DNA of 64,000 nucleotides, from assembly GCF_003853645.1 (NCBI RefSeq), contig NZ_QTPO01000034.1, forward strand, positions 1 to 64,000, written 5' to 3'. Source of the stretch: Burkholderia sp. Bp9143. GTDB taxonomy: Bacteria; Pseudomonadota; Gammaproteobacteria; Burkholderiales; Burkholderiaceae. The first letter of the stretch is position 1; each line of letters starts with the position of its first letter. Of this stretch, positions 27,289 through 36,410 are shown one piece after another. A program made the translations under genes and the position numbers. A model generated the notes under the pieces. It searched no databases. It saw nothing but the letters and a program-made list of their open reading frames with translations, and was not told where the DNA came from.

Positions 27289-28302
27289 TCAGGGCAGCGT
27301 GAACCGCGCCACGTTACCCCGCGCTGCCGAATATTTTGCCGGATCGACAGGTTTTCCGTCGAACGCGACCGTATCAAGACCTGCCTTGTTGCCGATCGTG
27401 ACCTTGAACGGCCCGTCGCCGGCGACCTGCTTCGTCTCACCGGCCCGCACCAGCGCCGAGAACAGCTCCTTGCCGTTCTTGTCGCGCACGCTGAACCAGC
27501 AATCCTGCTTGACCTTCATTTCAACCATCGACTGGCCTGCCGCCACCACGACGCTCGCGGGCTGGGCCGGCACGGCCGCGCTGCTCGCCGCCGCCGTCAC
27601 GGCGAGCGGTTGCGACACAGGCGCGGCGGCTGTCGGGGCCGGAGCCGGCGCAGCCGACGCAACGGTCTGCGGCGCCACGGCGGATGCCGCAACCTGCGCC
27701 GGGGCGTCGTTGCCAGCTGCCGTCGATGCGGCACCCGCGGCGGCCTCTTCGACGGAAGACGCCGCCGGCGCGCTGGCCGCCGACGCATGTTCGGTATTAC
27801 CGCCCTTGAAGCGCGCGAGCCAGCTCGACGAATCGCCGCCAGTGTGCCACATGAGTACCGCGATCACCGCGACGACAACGATCGCCGTCCCCCACAGCCA
27901 CGGATGATGGCCCGACGACCCACCGAGCGGAATCGACACGCGGCCGCGCGGCAGATCCGTCCCCGACGACGCGGGCATCGACAGATCGACTTCCGGCACA
28001 CCGCGCTCGCGGCGCAATGCCTGCGCGAACGGTTCCGGATCGACGCCGAGCATCTTCGCGTAGCTGCGCACGACGCCGAGCGCGAACGTCACGCCGGGCA
28101 AATGACTGATGTCGCCTGCCTCGAGCGCGCGCAGCTTCTGCGGAGCGACCTTGAGCCGCGCCGACACGTCGTCGACCGTCCAGCCCTTCGCTTCCCGGAG
28201 CTGCGCCAGCCGGCTGCCGACAGCTGACAGCGTTTCAAGCCCCGCCGGTGCCGGCTTCGCGGCATTCGTCTCTGCGCCGTTTGTCGGCTGCGGCTCACTC
28301 AT
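27289..28302 (-). CDS. rodZ: RodZ-like helix-turn-helix membrane protein
   Basis: 337 residues. An N-terminal HTH_25 domain (LAQLREAKGWTVDDVSARLKVAPQKLRALEAGDIS, about 30-70) is followed by one transmembrane helix (HPWLWGTAIVVVAVIAVLMW, about 134-153). Next come a long Ala/Pro-rich linker and a C-terminal DUF4115 beta domain (MKVKQDCWFSVRDKNGKELF). This is the RodZ arrangement: cytoplasmic contact to MreB and a periplasmic domain, acting in rod-shape maintenance. It sits between rlmN and ispG, the standard location. Confidence 0.88.
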   Translation of the reverse strand: MSEPQPTNGAETNAAKPAPAGLETLSAVGSRLAQLREAKGWTVDDVSARLKVAPQKLRALEAGDISHLPGVTFALGVVRSYAKMLGVDPEPFAQALRRERGVPEVDLSMPASSGTDLPRGRVSIPLGGSSGHHPWLWGTAIVVVAVIAVLMWHTGGDSSSWLARFKGGNTEHASAASAPAASSVEEAAAGAASTAAGNDAPAQVAASAVAPQTVASAAPAPAPTAAAPVSQPLAVTAAASSAAVPAQPASVVVAAGQSMVEMKVKQDCWFSVRDKNGKELFSALVRAGETKQVAGDGPFKVTIGNKAGLDTVAFDGKPVDPAKYSAARGNVARFTLP

Positions 28303-28453
28303 CCTTGTCCTCGCGTCGATTCTTCTTCACTGGGGCGCCGCCGGCTCTTGCCGGCCGGCACCCGCAACTGTCCATACCATGCGCGGCGCCGAGGCGCCGC
28401 GACCGATCGCTATTCGCGTGTTGTACCGCCAAAAAGTTCGGGCATCCGCGGCC

Positions 28454-28509
28454 AGGCCGCCCCGACCGGGCGTCCCCGACTGGGCGCCCCCGACTAGGCG
28501 TCCCCGTCA
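28454..28509. repeat. Four imperfect 14-bp tandem repeats at the 3' end of rlmN
   Basis: Four consecutive 14-mers of the form (A/G)GGCG(T/C)CCCCGACT lie at 28454-28467, 28468-28481, 28482-28495 and 28496-28509. The two middle copies differ by one base; the outer ones are more diverged. The last copy contains the rlmN stop codon, so the array occupies the rlmN 3' untranslated region. Candidate slippage-prone minisatellite. Confidence 0.6.
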
Positions 28510-29646
28510 AACCGCCCGAACTTCGATGATTTTTGCTGCTGCGCCCGTTCGCTCCGCCAGGCGCGTGCGGTCCTTCACGGCGCCGGCCAGCTGGCCGCAT
28601 GCGGCGTCGATGTCGTCGCCGCGCGTCTTGCGCACGGTCGTGACGACACCCGCGTCGATGAGGACCTGTGCAAAACGCTTGATCTGCTCCGGCTTCGAGC
28701 GGATGAGGCCCGATTCCGGAAACGGATTGAACGGGATCAGATTGAACTTGCAGGGCACGTCACGCGTGACGGCCAGCAGTTCGCGCGCATGCGCTTCGGT
28801 GTCGTTGACGCCGTCGAGCATGCAATACTCGAAAGTAATGAAGTCGCGCGGCGCGACTTTCAGATAGCGCTGGCACGCGGCCATCAGCTCGCGAAGCGGA
28901 TGCTTCTTGTTGAGCGGCACCAGCTCGTCGCGCAGCGCATCGTTCGGCGCGTGCAGCGAAACGGCGAGCGCGACCGGCAATTCGGCGCCGAGGCGGTCCA
29001 TCATCGGCACCACGCCCGACGTCGACAACGTGACGCGGCGGCGCGACAGGCCGTACGCGTTGTCGTCCAGCATCAGCCGCATCGCAGGCACGACCGCGCT
29101 GTAGTTCAGCAGCGGCTCGCCCATGCCCATCATCACCACGTTGGTGACGACCCGTTCGGCCTTGCCGTTCGGACCGGGCGCGCGACCAAGCGACGCACGC
29201 AGTGCAAATTCGGCCATCCGGAGCTGGCCGATGATTTCGGCTGTCGACAGGTTGCGGGAGAAGCCCTGCTTGCCCGTCGAGCAGAAGCGGCAGTTGACCG
29301 CACACCCGGCCTGCGACGACACGCACAGCGTGCCGCGCGTCTCCTCCGGGATGAAGACGGTTTCGACCGCATTGCCGTTTCCGACGTCTATCAGCCACTT
29401 GCGCGTGCCGTCGGTGGAAACGTGATCGCTGACGATATCGGGCATCACGATCGACGCACGGCCCTTGAGCTTTTCTCTCAGGGACTTCGCGAGATCAGTC
29501 ATGCCGTCGAAATCGCCGGCGTTGTATTGGTGGATCCAGCGCTGCAACTGCTTGGCGCGGAACGGCTTCTCGCCGAGGCTGCCGCAGTACGCGACAAGAC
29601 CCTCGGCATCGAAGTCGAGAAGATTGACGGAAGTTTCGCTCGTCAT
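28507..29646 (-). CDS. rlmN: Dual-specificity rRNA/tRNA adenine C2-methyltransferase RlmN
   Basis: 379 residues. The radical SAM motif CAVNCRFCSTGKQGFSRNL supplies the [4Fe-4S] ligands (CxxxCxxC). A conserved Cys in the C-terminal part (AACGQL region) and MGMGEPLLNY are family hallmarks. It methylates A2503 in 23S rRNA and A37 in some tRNAs. It is followed by rodZ and preceded by ndk, as in many proteobacteria. Confidence 0.96.
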   Translation of the reverse strand: MTSETSVNLLDFDAEGLVAYCGSLGEKPFRAKQLQRWIHQYNAGDFDGMTDLAKSLREKLKGRASIVMPDIVSDHVSTDGTRKWLIDVGNGNAVETVFIPEETRGTLCVSSQAGCAVNCRFCSTGKQGFSRNLSTAEIIGQLRMAEFALRASLGRAPGPNGKAERVVTNVVMMGMGEPLLNYSAVVPAMRLMLDDNAYGLSRRRVTLSTSGVVPMMDRLGAELPVALAVSLHAPNDALRDELVPLNKKHPLRELMAACQRYLKVAPRDFITFEYCMLDGVNDTEAHARELLAVTRDVPCKFNLIPFNPFPESGLIRSKPEQIKRFAQVLIDAGVVTTVRKTRGDDIDAACGQLAGAVKDRTRLAERTGAAAKIIEVRAV

Positions 29647-29701
29647 GATGTGCTGCCTTGCCGCGTGCGCTGAATCCTGCCTACTTGTTGCCAGCCAGGG
29701 C

Positions 29702-30127
29702 TTAGCGCGAGTAGACGTTCATTTCCGGGAAGAAGAACGCGACTTCGACCGCAGCCGTTTCGGCGGCGTCCGAGCCGTGCACGGCGTTCGCGTCGATGCT
29801 GTCGGCGAAGTCGGCGCGGATCGTGCCCTTTTCTGCCTTCTTCGGATCCGTCGCGCCCATCAGGTCGCGGTTCTTCAGGATCGCGCCTTCACCTTCCAGA
29901 ACCTGGATCATCACCGGGCCCGAGATCATGAAGTCGACGAGGTCCTTGAAGAACGGACGTGCTGCGTGAACTGCGTAGAACTTCTCTGCGTCCGCACGCG
30001 ACAGGTGTGCCATGCGCGATGCGACGATCTTCAGGCCGGCGCCTTCGAAACGGCTGTAGATCTGGCCGATCACGTTCTTTGCCACCGCATCCGGCTTGAT
30101 GATCGACAGGGTGCGCTCGATTGCCAT
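29702..30127 (-). CDS. ndk: Nucleoside diphosphate kinase
   Basis: 141 residues. N-terminal [20 protein letters not shown], Arg/Lys phosphate ligands, and the active-site histidine in [20 protein letters not shown]. It balances NTP and dNTP pools. It is the first gene of the ndk-rlmN-rodZ-ispG-hisS series, with a plausible -10 element 47 bases upstream. Confidence 0.97.
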
Positions 30128-30173
30128 AAAAACTCCAAGAAATTAAGAAGTTACAGGTTCAAATGAATCCGCT

Positions 30174-30179
30174 ATTGTA
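30174..30179 (-). promoter_or_regulatory. Candidate -10 box for ndk
   Basis: On the minus strand TACAAT lies 47 bases upstream of the ndk start, in the AT-rich 250-bp gap shared with the divergent YccA gene. No good -35 match stands at 16-18 bases. Confidence 0.35.
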
Positions 30180-30377
30180 GCACGATCCCGTGTATCATTG
30201 CGATTGAACCCTTACACGAGTGAAAGGTTCCGAATCCATATGTTTTTGCGCCGCCCGGCCATTGAAACCTCGCGGCACGGAACGTATCTTAGCCATAGCT
30301 GCTCCGGTTTGCTGCGCCGCACATCGCGCGCGCCGAACCGGCCCCGGACGCCCACGCGTTCAATGTTAGGAGAAACC

Positions 30378-31076
30378 ATGAACGACTATCCGTACAATTT
30401 CGGCCGCGGCGGCTCCGTCAGCACCGCGGAAGTTCGCAATCGCGTGCTGCGGAACACGTACTGGCTGCTCGCGCTGTCGATGGTGCCGACGGTGCTCGGG
30501 GCATGGGTCGGCGTCGCGACGGGCTTCTCGCTGTTCGCGGCCACGAGCCCGATGATGAGCCTGCTTGCGTTCTTCGCGATCGCGTTCGGCTTCATGTTCG
30601 CGATCGAGCGCACGAAAAACAGCGCGGCCGGCGTGTTCGTGCTGCTCGGCTTCACGTTCTTCATGGGCCTGATGCTGTCGCGCCTGCTGAGCTTCATTCT
30701 CGGCTTCTCGAACGGCCCGTCGCTGATCATGCTCGCGTTCGGCGGCACCGGCATCATCTTCGCCGCGATGGCGACGATCGCCACCGTCAGCAAGCGCGAC
30801 TTCTCGGGGCTCGGCAAGTGGCTGTTCATGGGCGTGATCGTGATCCTGCTGGCCTCGGTCGCGAACATCTTCCTGCAACTGCCGGCGCTGATGCTCACGG
30901 TGTCGGTGCTCGCGATCGCGATCTTCTCGGCCTACATGCTGTTCGACGTCCAGCGCGTCGTGAACGGCGGCGAGACGAACTACATCTCGGCCACGCTCGC
31001 GATCTACCTCGACCTGTACAACGTGTTCACAAACCTGCTCGCGCTGCTCGGCATCTTCGGCGGCAACCGCAACTGA
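30378..31076 (+). CDS. Bax inhibitor-1/YccA-family membrane protein
   Basis: 232 residues with seven predicted transmembrane helices and the BI-1 C-terminal pattern (NIFLQLPALMLTVSVLAIAIFSAYMLFDVQRVVNGGETNYISATLAIYLDLYNVFTNLLALLGIFGG). E. coli YccA is a substrate and modulator of FtsH that interacts with HflKC, also encoded in this window; a similar role here is inference. The start is fixed by AGGAGA 4 bases ahead of the ATG. Strong terminator downstream. Confidence 0.92.
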   Translation: MNDYPYNFGRGGSVSTAEVRNRVLRNTYWLLALSMVPTVLGAWVGVATGFSLFAATSPMMSLLAFFAIAFGFMFAIERTKNSAAGVFVLLGFTFFMGLMLSRLLSFILGFSNGPSLIMLAFGGTGIIFAAMATIATVSKRDFSGLGKWLFMGVIVILLASVANIFLQLPALMLTVSVLAIAIFSAYMLFDVQRVVNGGETNYISATLAIYLDLYNVFTNLLALLGIFGGNRN

Positions 31077-31094
31077 CGCTCGCTGCACACCATG

Positions 31095-31122
31095 AAAAAA
31101 CCGGCCCTCGGGCCGGTTTTTT
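31095..31122. terminator. Bidirectional terminator between YccA gene and rlmD
   Basis: AAAAAACCGGCCC/GGGCCGGTTTTTT stem with a TC loop; A and T runs on both sides suit the convergent genes. Confidence 0.92.
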
Positions 31123-31139
31123 TACGTCCGCCGTCCGGC

Positions 31140-32537
31140 TCAGTCGCGCTCGAACAGCGCGATCGATTCGACGTGCGACGTATTCGGGAACATGTTCACG
31201 ACCCCGGCGCCCTTCAGCCGGTAGCCGGCCTCGTGCACGAGCAGCCCTGCGTCGCGCGCGAGTGTCGACGGGTTGCAGGACACGTAGACGATGCGCTTCG
31301 GCAGCGGGCCTTCGCCGCTCTGCGCGATTTCGGCCAGCGCCTTCGACACCGCGAGCGCGCCTTCGCGCGGCGGGTCGATCAGGAACTTGTCGAACGCGCC
31401 GAGCGCACGGAGGTCGTCGCCCGTCACCTCGAACAGGTTCCGGCACGCGAACGTCGTGTGGCCGTCGACGCCGTTCTCGCGAGCATTCGCCAGCGCGCGG
31501 GTCGTCAGCGTCTCACTCCCTTCGATGCCCATCACCTCGCGCGACAGCCGCGCGAGCGGCAGCGTGAAGTTGCCGATCCCGCAGAACAGGTCGAGCACGC
31601 GATCGTCGCGCGACGGCGCGAGCAGGCGCAGCGCACGGCCCACCAGCACGCGGTTGATCTGATGGTTGACCTGCGTGAAGTCGGTCGGCTTGAACGGCAT
31701 GCGGATGCCGAACTCCGGCAGCGTGTAGTCGAGCGGCACGTCGAGCGGATAGAACGGCGTCACCGTATCCGGGCCCTTCGGCTGCAGCCAGAACTGCACC
31801 TTGTGCTCGTCCGCGAACGCGCGCAGCAGCGCTTCGTCGTCCGCATTGATCGGCTCCAGCACGCGCAGCACCAGCGCCGTGACTTGCGAACCGACCGCGA
31901 GTTCGATCTGCGGCATCCGGTCACGGATCGACAGCCCCTCGACCAGCCGGCGCAGCGGCACGAGCATCGCCGACACGTGCGGCGGCAGCACTTCGCAGCT
32001 CGTCATGTCGGCGACATAGCTGCTCTTCTTTTCGTGGAACCCGACCAGCACGCCGCCCTTCTTCGCGACGTTGCGCACGGTCAGGCGCGCACGGTAGCGG
32101 TAGCCCCACGACGGGCCGTGGATCGGCGCGAACATCGTCTCGGCGCGCAGCTTCGACAGGTGCCACAGGTTGTCCTCGAGCACGCGCTGCTTGATCGCCA
32201 CCTGCGCACGCATGTCGAGGTGCTGCATCGAGCAGCCGCCGCACGTGCCGAAGAATTTGCACTTCGGCTGCGTGCGCAGCACGCTCGGGCGCAGAATGTC
32301 GACAACGGTCGCCTGCTCGTAGCTCGGCTTGCGACGATAGCTCGAATAGGTCACGCGCTCGCCGGGCAGCGCGCCCTCGACGAAGATGACCTTGCCCGGC
32401 GTGCCGTCCTCGGTCGCCGTGCGGCCGACACCGCGCGCTTCCATGTCGAGCGATTCGATCTCGAGAACCGGGGCAGGCCCGGGCGCGACGGGCGCATTTT
32501 TCGATTTGCGCGCAGAAGTGGGGACGGCTTCGGACAC
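31140..32537 (-). CDS. rlmD: 23S rRNA (uracil-1939-C5)-methyltransferase RlmD (RumA)
   Basis: 465 residues from a GTG at 32537 with AGGAAA about 5 bases upstream. A TRAM domain (LEIESLDMEARGVGRT... IFVEGALPGERV) is followed by [4Fe-4S] cysteines in CKFFGTCGGCSMQHLD. The SAM-binding fold has VLDLFCGIGNFTLPLA and the catalytic VYVSCNPSTLARD. It makes m5U1939. The frame is open upstream to 32735, but that stretch is Arg-rich and shows no family similarity. It is divergent from the EEP hydrolase gene. Confidence 0.95.
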   Translation of the reverse strand: MSEAVPTSARKSKNAPVAPGPAPVLEIESLDMEARGVGRTATEDGTPGKVIFVEGALPGERVTYSSYRRKPSYEQATVVDILRPSVLRTQPKCKFFGTCGGCSMQHLDMRAQVAIKQRVLEDNLWHLSKLRAETMFAPIHGPSWGYRYRARLTVRNVAKKGGVLVGFHEKKSSYVADMTSCEVLPPHVSAMLVPLRRLVEGLSIRDRMPQIELAVGSQVTALVLRVLEPINADDEALLRAFADEHKVQFWLQPKGPDTVTPFYPLDVPLDYTLPEFGIRMPFKPTDFTQVNHQINRVLVGRALRLLAPSRDDRVLDLFCGIGNFTLPLARLSREVMGIEGSETLTTRALANARENGVDGHTTFACRNLFEVTGDDLRALGAFDKFLIDPPREGALAVSKALAEIAQSGEGPLPKRIVYVSCNPSTLARDAGLLVHEAGYRLKGAGVVNMFPNTSHVESIALFERD

Positions 32538-32758
32538 CAGCTTTTCCTGACAAAACGTTGAAGAAGGCGAGATTGTAGACGACGAAAGCGCGCCTCGCCC
32601 GCTTTCGTGGCACAAGCGTCGATACTGACGCATCCACCGCGCCGCGTCATGCAGGAACGGCCGGCACGCACGCGCTCCGGCCGCCCGCCGCCGACCCGCA
32701 TGCGCGGCATCTCGCCAGGCCCGCCGGCGGCACAAGCTCTGCTCGCAGGAGACTCGAC

Positions 32759-33619
32759 ATGCGACTGATCGACTGGAACATCCAATGGGGTCGGGACGCG
32801 GACGGCGTCGTCGACCTCCCGCGCACCATCGCCGCCGCCCGCCGGCTCGGCGACTTCGACGTGCTGTGCCTGCAGGAAGTCACGCGCGGATTCAGCGCAC
32901 TGCCCGGCCAGCCGGGCCCCGACCAGTTCGCCGAACTGGCGGCGTTGCTGCCCGGCTATACGATCGTCGACGCGATCGGCGTCGATCTGCCAGCGCTCGA
33001 ACCCGGCGCGCCGCGCCGCCAGTTCGGTAATGCGATCGCGACCCGGCTGCCGGTCGGGCGCGTACTGCGCCAGTTGCTGCCATGGCCGGCCGACGCCGGC
33101 GCACCGTCGATGCCGCGCGTCGCGCTCGACGTCGAGCTGGTGACGCCGTCAGGCTCGTTGCGGGTCGGCACGACGCACCTCGAATACTATTCGGCGCGCC
33201 AGCGACTCGCGCAGGTCGATGCATTGCACGCCCGGCACCGCGAGGCCTGCGCGCACGCGGACCGGCCCGCGCCGGCGGAGAATGCCGCGGGGCCGTTCAG
33301 CGCGACCGGCCAGCCGCGCGACGCGATCGTCTGCGGCGATTTCAACAGCGCGTTCGGCAGCGATGCGTACCGGCGCATGCTGGAGCCGATTGCCGACGCA
33401 CCGCCGTTCGTCGATGCGTGGGTCGCCCGGCACCCGGGCCGCACGCCGCCGCCGACTGCCGGCGTCTACGACACGGTGCAATGGTCGGAAGGGCCGCTCG
33501 CATGCGATTTCGTGTTCGTGACCGATACGCTGCTGCCGCGCGTCACACGCTGCGAGATCGACGGCGACGTGCGCGCGTCGGATCACCAGCCGGTCGTGCT
33601 CGAACTCGATTGCAATTGA
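32759..33619 (+). CDS. Endonuclease/exonuclease/phosphatase (EEP) family hydrolase
   Basis: 286 residues with the EEP fold: N-terminal WNIQWG, catalytic Glu in VLCLQEVT, GDFNSAFGSD, and the C-terminal SDHQPVVLEL with the catalytic Asp-His pair. No signal peptide, so cytosolic. The family ranges from nucleases to phosphodiesterases and the substrate is not evident. AGGAGA lies 8 bases before the ATG. Confidence 0.82.
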   Translation: MRLIDWNIQWGRDADGVVDLPRTIAAARRLGDFDVLCLQEVTRGFSALPGQPGPDQFAELAALLPGYTIVDAIGVDLPALEPGAPRRQFGNAIATRLPVGRVLRQLLPWPADAGAPSMPRVALDVELVTPSGSLRVGTTHLEYYSARQRLAQVDALHARHREACAHADRPAPAENAAGPFSATGQPRDAIVCGDFNSAFGSDAYRRMLEPIADAPPFVDAWVARHPGRTPPPTAGVYDTVQWSEGPLACDFVFVTDTLLPRVTRCEIDGDVRASDHQPVVLELDCN

Positions 33620-33646
33620 TCGCGGCCGCGATGCGGGCCGCCCGCG

Positions 33647-34423
33647 TCACACGTCGAATCCGGCCAGGTATTCGGCCCAATGCGACGCGGGCTCCTGCGC
33701 GAGCGCATTCTTCACGAGCAGGATCTCGTCCGCATATTCGCTGGGCGTCAGGCCGCCGCGCATCAGTTGGAACCGGCAATACAGCAGGTAGGTATTGACG
33801 ACATCGGTTTCGCAATAGTTGCGGATTTCCTCGATCCGGCCGTCCTGGAACGCCGGCCACACCTGACTGCCGTCCATCCCGAGCTTGCCCGGAAAGCCGC
33901 ACAGCTTCGCGAGCGCGTCGAGCGGCGCATTCGCGCGCGCCTGATACATCGCGAGCACGTCCATCAGATCGGTGTGCCGCGAGTGATAGCGCGAGATGTA
34001 GTTGTTCCACTTGAAGTCGCGATCGTCCTCGCCCAGATCCCAGTAGCGGGTCGCGGGGATTCCGTGCACGAGCGCACGGTAATGGAGCACCGGCAGATCG
34101 AAGCCACCACCGTTCCACGACACGAGCTGCGGCGTGTATTTCTCGATCACGCGATAGAACGACTGGACCAGCGTCGCCTCGTTGTCCTGGGGCGTGCCCA
34201 GCGAGCGCACGCGGAACCCGTTGTTGTCGCGGAACACGCAGGAGATCGCCGCGATGCGCTGCAGGTGATGCGGCAGGAAATCGCTGCCGGTCTTCTCGCG
34301 GCGCGCGGCGAACGCATGTTCGGCCACCGCGGCATCGTCGAGCGTCGCGGGCAGGTCTTCCAGACGGCGAATGCCGTCGACATCGGGAATGGTCTCGATG
34401 TCAAAAACGAGAATCGGAGTCAT
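33647..34423 (-). CDS. PolB-like predicted 3'-5' exonuclease
   Basis: 258 residues of RNase H-like DEDD exonuclease fold. ExoI FDIETIPD is near the N-terminus, ExoII-like residues lie around SWNGGGFDLPVLHYRAL, and a later conserved Asp sits in YCETDVVNTYLLYCRF. This matches the bacterial family related to the exonuclease domain of DNA polymerase B. Its role is probably DNA or RNA end trimming, unproven. It starts 3 bases after the rpoS stop, so it is co-transcribed with rpoS. Confidence 0.82.
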   Translation of the reverse strand: MTPILVFDIETIPDVDGIRRLEDLPATLDDAAVAEHAFAARREKTGSDFLPHHLQRIAAISCVFRDNNGFRVRSLGTPQDNEATLVQSFYRVIEKYTPQLVSWNGGGFDLPVLHYRALVHGIPATRYWDLGEDDRDFKWNNYISRYHSRHTDLMDVLAMYQARANAPLDALAKLCGFPGKLGMDGSQVWPAFQDGRIEEIRNYCETDVVNTYLLYCRFQLMRGGLTPSEYADEILLVKNALAQEPASHWAEYLAGFDV

Positions 34424-34426
34424 CAG

Positions 34427-35512
34427 TTACAGAACGGCGTCCTTGCGCACGCCATTGGAGGCAAAGAACCGCTTGAGGCGCACCAGCGCTTCCTGCTGGA
34501 TCTGCCGCACGCGCTCGCGCGTGAGCCCCATCTCGTCGGCCAGCTCCTCGAGCGTGGCCGGTTCGATGTGATTCAGGCCGAAGCGGCGCTCGATCACGTG
34601 CCGATGCTTGTCGGACAGCCGCGACAGCCACGCGCGCGTGAGCGTCTCGAGCTCGCGATGCTGCACCTCGGCGTCGGGCGACTGGCTCTGGTCGTCGGGC
34701 AGCAGGTCGAGCAGGCTGCTCGCGGGATCGAGGTCAAGCGGCGCGTCGAGCGACGCCGTATGCTCGTTGAGCGCGAGAATGTCGGTGACTTCCTCGGCGG
34801 TCTTGCCGGTGAGATAGGCGATGTCGTCGATGCTGGCTTCGCGGCGCTCGGCCGCCTCGCCCGTCGACATCGAATTCTTTTCGAGGTGGCGCTTCGCGCG
34901 CAGCACCTGGTTCAGTTCGCGGATCACGTGCACGGGCAGGCGCACGGTGCGAGCCTGGTTCATGATCGCCCGTTCGATGCTCTGCCGGATCCACCACGTC
35001 GCGTAGGTCGAGAAGCGAAAGCCGCGCGTCGGGTCGAATTTCTCGATCGCGTGCATCAAGCCGAGATTGCCTTCCTCGATCAGGTCGAGCAGCGGCACGC
35101 CGCGGTTCAGGTAACCCTTCGCGATGCTGACGACGAGACGCAGGTTCCGCTCGATCATCACCTGCCGTGCCTCGAATTCGCCGGCCTTTGCGAGACGGGA
35201 ATAGCGCTGCTCCTCCTCGACGGTCAGGAGCGGCTTCACGCTGATGCGGTTCAGATAATGCTGGATCGTGTCGGCCGTGAGTTCGGCCTGCAGCATTGCG
35301 CGGAAATCGTCGACGTCGGGCGCGGCTTCCGCCCGGCCCTCGCGCTCTTCGTCACCGTCCGCTTCGGCGTCGCTTGCCTCGAGATCACGTTCGTTTTCCG
35401 CGACGTCGTCTTCGTCGTCCTTCGAAGCGCCAGCTCGCTCCACCGATGCTTGCGTGGCACGACTGATCTTCTCAGACTCGGCTTGCGGCTCGTGGCGCTT
35501 CGATTTCGGCAT
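34427..35512 (-). CDS. rpoS: Stationary-phase sigma factor RpoS
   Basis: 361 residues. Sigma-70 regions: 1.2 (DTIQHYLNRISVKPLLTVEEEQRYSRLAKAGE), 2 (NLRLVVSIAKGYLNRGVPLLDLIEEGNLGLMHAIEKFDPTRGFRFSTYATWWIRQSI), 3, and 4 with its helix-turn-helix (ATLEELADEMGLTRERVRQIQQEALVRLKR). The N-terminus is about 30 residues longer than in E. coli and strongly acidic (ASKDDEDDVAENERDLEASDAEADGDEE). The position after nlpD identifies it as RpoS rather than another group 2 sigma factor. Its main promoter is expected within nlpD by analogy. Confidence 0.94.
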   Translation of the reverse strand: MPKSKRHEPQAESEKISRATQASVERAGASKDDEDDVAENERDLEASDAEADGDEEREGRAEAAPDVDDFRAMLQAELTADTIQHYLNRISVKPLLTVEEEQRYSRLAKAGEFEARQVMIERNLRLVVSIAKGYLNRGVPLLDLIEEGNLGLMHAIEKFDPTRGFRFSTYATWWIRQSIERAIMNQARTVRLPVHVIRELNQVLRAKRHLEKNSMSTGEAAERREASIDDIAYLTGKTAEEVTDILALNEHTASLDAPLDLDPASSLLDLLPDDQSQSPDAEVQHRELETLTRAWLSRLSDKHRHVIERRFGLNHIEPATLEELADEMGLTRERVRQIQQEALVRLKRFFASNGVRKDAVL

Positions 35513-35523
35513 GGTCGTCTCGG

Positions 35524-36405
35524 TTATTGAGGCGGCAAATACTTCAGCGGATCGACAGGTTTACCCTGCCGGCGAACCTCGAAATGCAGCATCACGCGGT
35601 CAGCATCGCTGTTACCCATCTCGGCGATCTTCTGCCCCTTCGTTACCGCGTCCCCCTCTTTTACCATCAAAGCGCGATTATGTGCATACGCCGTGAGGTA
35701 AGTTGCATCGTGTTTGATGATAATGAGGTTGCCGTAGCCGCGCAGGCCGTTGCCCGAGTAGACGACGCGGCCGTCGGCCGCCGCCTTCACGGCTTCGCCG
35801 GACGTGCCGCCGATATTGACGCCCTTGTTCTTCGCGTCGTCGAAACCGTTCAGCACCGGGCCGCGCACGGGCCATGCAAACGTCACGGGGCCGCTCGGCG
35901 CTGCTGCCGTATCGCTCGATGCGGCGGCAGCCGGCGACGTGATCGCGGACGACGAGCCCGCGGCCGGCGTCGCGGGACCGCTGCTGAGCGGCGCGGTCGC
36001 GACGGCGGCACCGGTGATCGGCGCGGCAGCCGGTGAGCCGGCAACCGCGGCACCGCCCGGCGGCGCGACACGCAGCAGCTGGTCGACTTCGATCTGGTTC
36101 GGGTTCGCCAGGTTGTTCCACGTGGCGATGTCGCGATAGTTCTGCCCGTTCTCGAGCGCGATCCGGTACAGCGTATCGCCCGGTTTCACACGGTAGAAAC
36201 CGGGCGGCGGCGGGCCGAGCGGCACCGCCGGCTGCGCGGCGGCGGTCGTGCCGAGCGATCCGGAGCGGTCGACGACGGGCGCGTTGTCGAGCCGCGTCGC
36301 ACAGGCGGCCAGTAGCGTGGAGAACGCAGCCACACAGATCGCGCGCTGGGCGAACGTGAGCGGTTCCCTGGTTCGGTTGTTTTGCATCGCGCGCAACATA
36401 CTCAT
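35524..36405 (-). CDS. nlpD: Murein hydrolase activator NlpD, lipoprotein
   Basis: 293 residues from the ATG at 36405. Lipoprotein signal with lipobox LLAAC, a LysM domain (YRVKPGDTLYRIALENGQNYRDIATWNNLANPNQIEVDQLLRV), an Ala/Ser/Pro linker, and a C-terminal M23/LytM domain (GTSGEAVKAAADGRVVYSGNGLRGYGNLIIIKHD...LHFEVRRQGKPVDPLKYLP). The M23 domain lacks the full zinc-ligand set, as in activators of amidase AmiC. A TTG at 36414 would overlap the pcm stop (TTGA). Other ATGs follow at 36399 and 36387; start uncertain. Confidence 0.93.
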   Translation of the reverse strand: MSMLRAMQNNRTREPLTFAQRAICVAAFSTLLAACATRLDNAPVVDRSGSLGTTAAAQPAVPLGPPPPGFYRVKPGDTLYRIALENGQNYRDIATWNNLANPNQIEVDQLLRVAPPGGAAVAGSPAAAPITGAAVATAPLSSGPATPAAGSSSAITSPAAAASSDTAAAPSGPVTFAWPVRGPVLNGFDDAKNKGVNIGGTSGEAVKAAADGRVVYSGNGLRGYGNLIIIKHDATYLTAYAHNRALMVKEGDAVTKGQKIAEMGNSDADRVMLHFEVRRQGKPVDPLKYLPPQ

Positions 36406-36410
36406 CGGTT

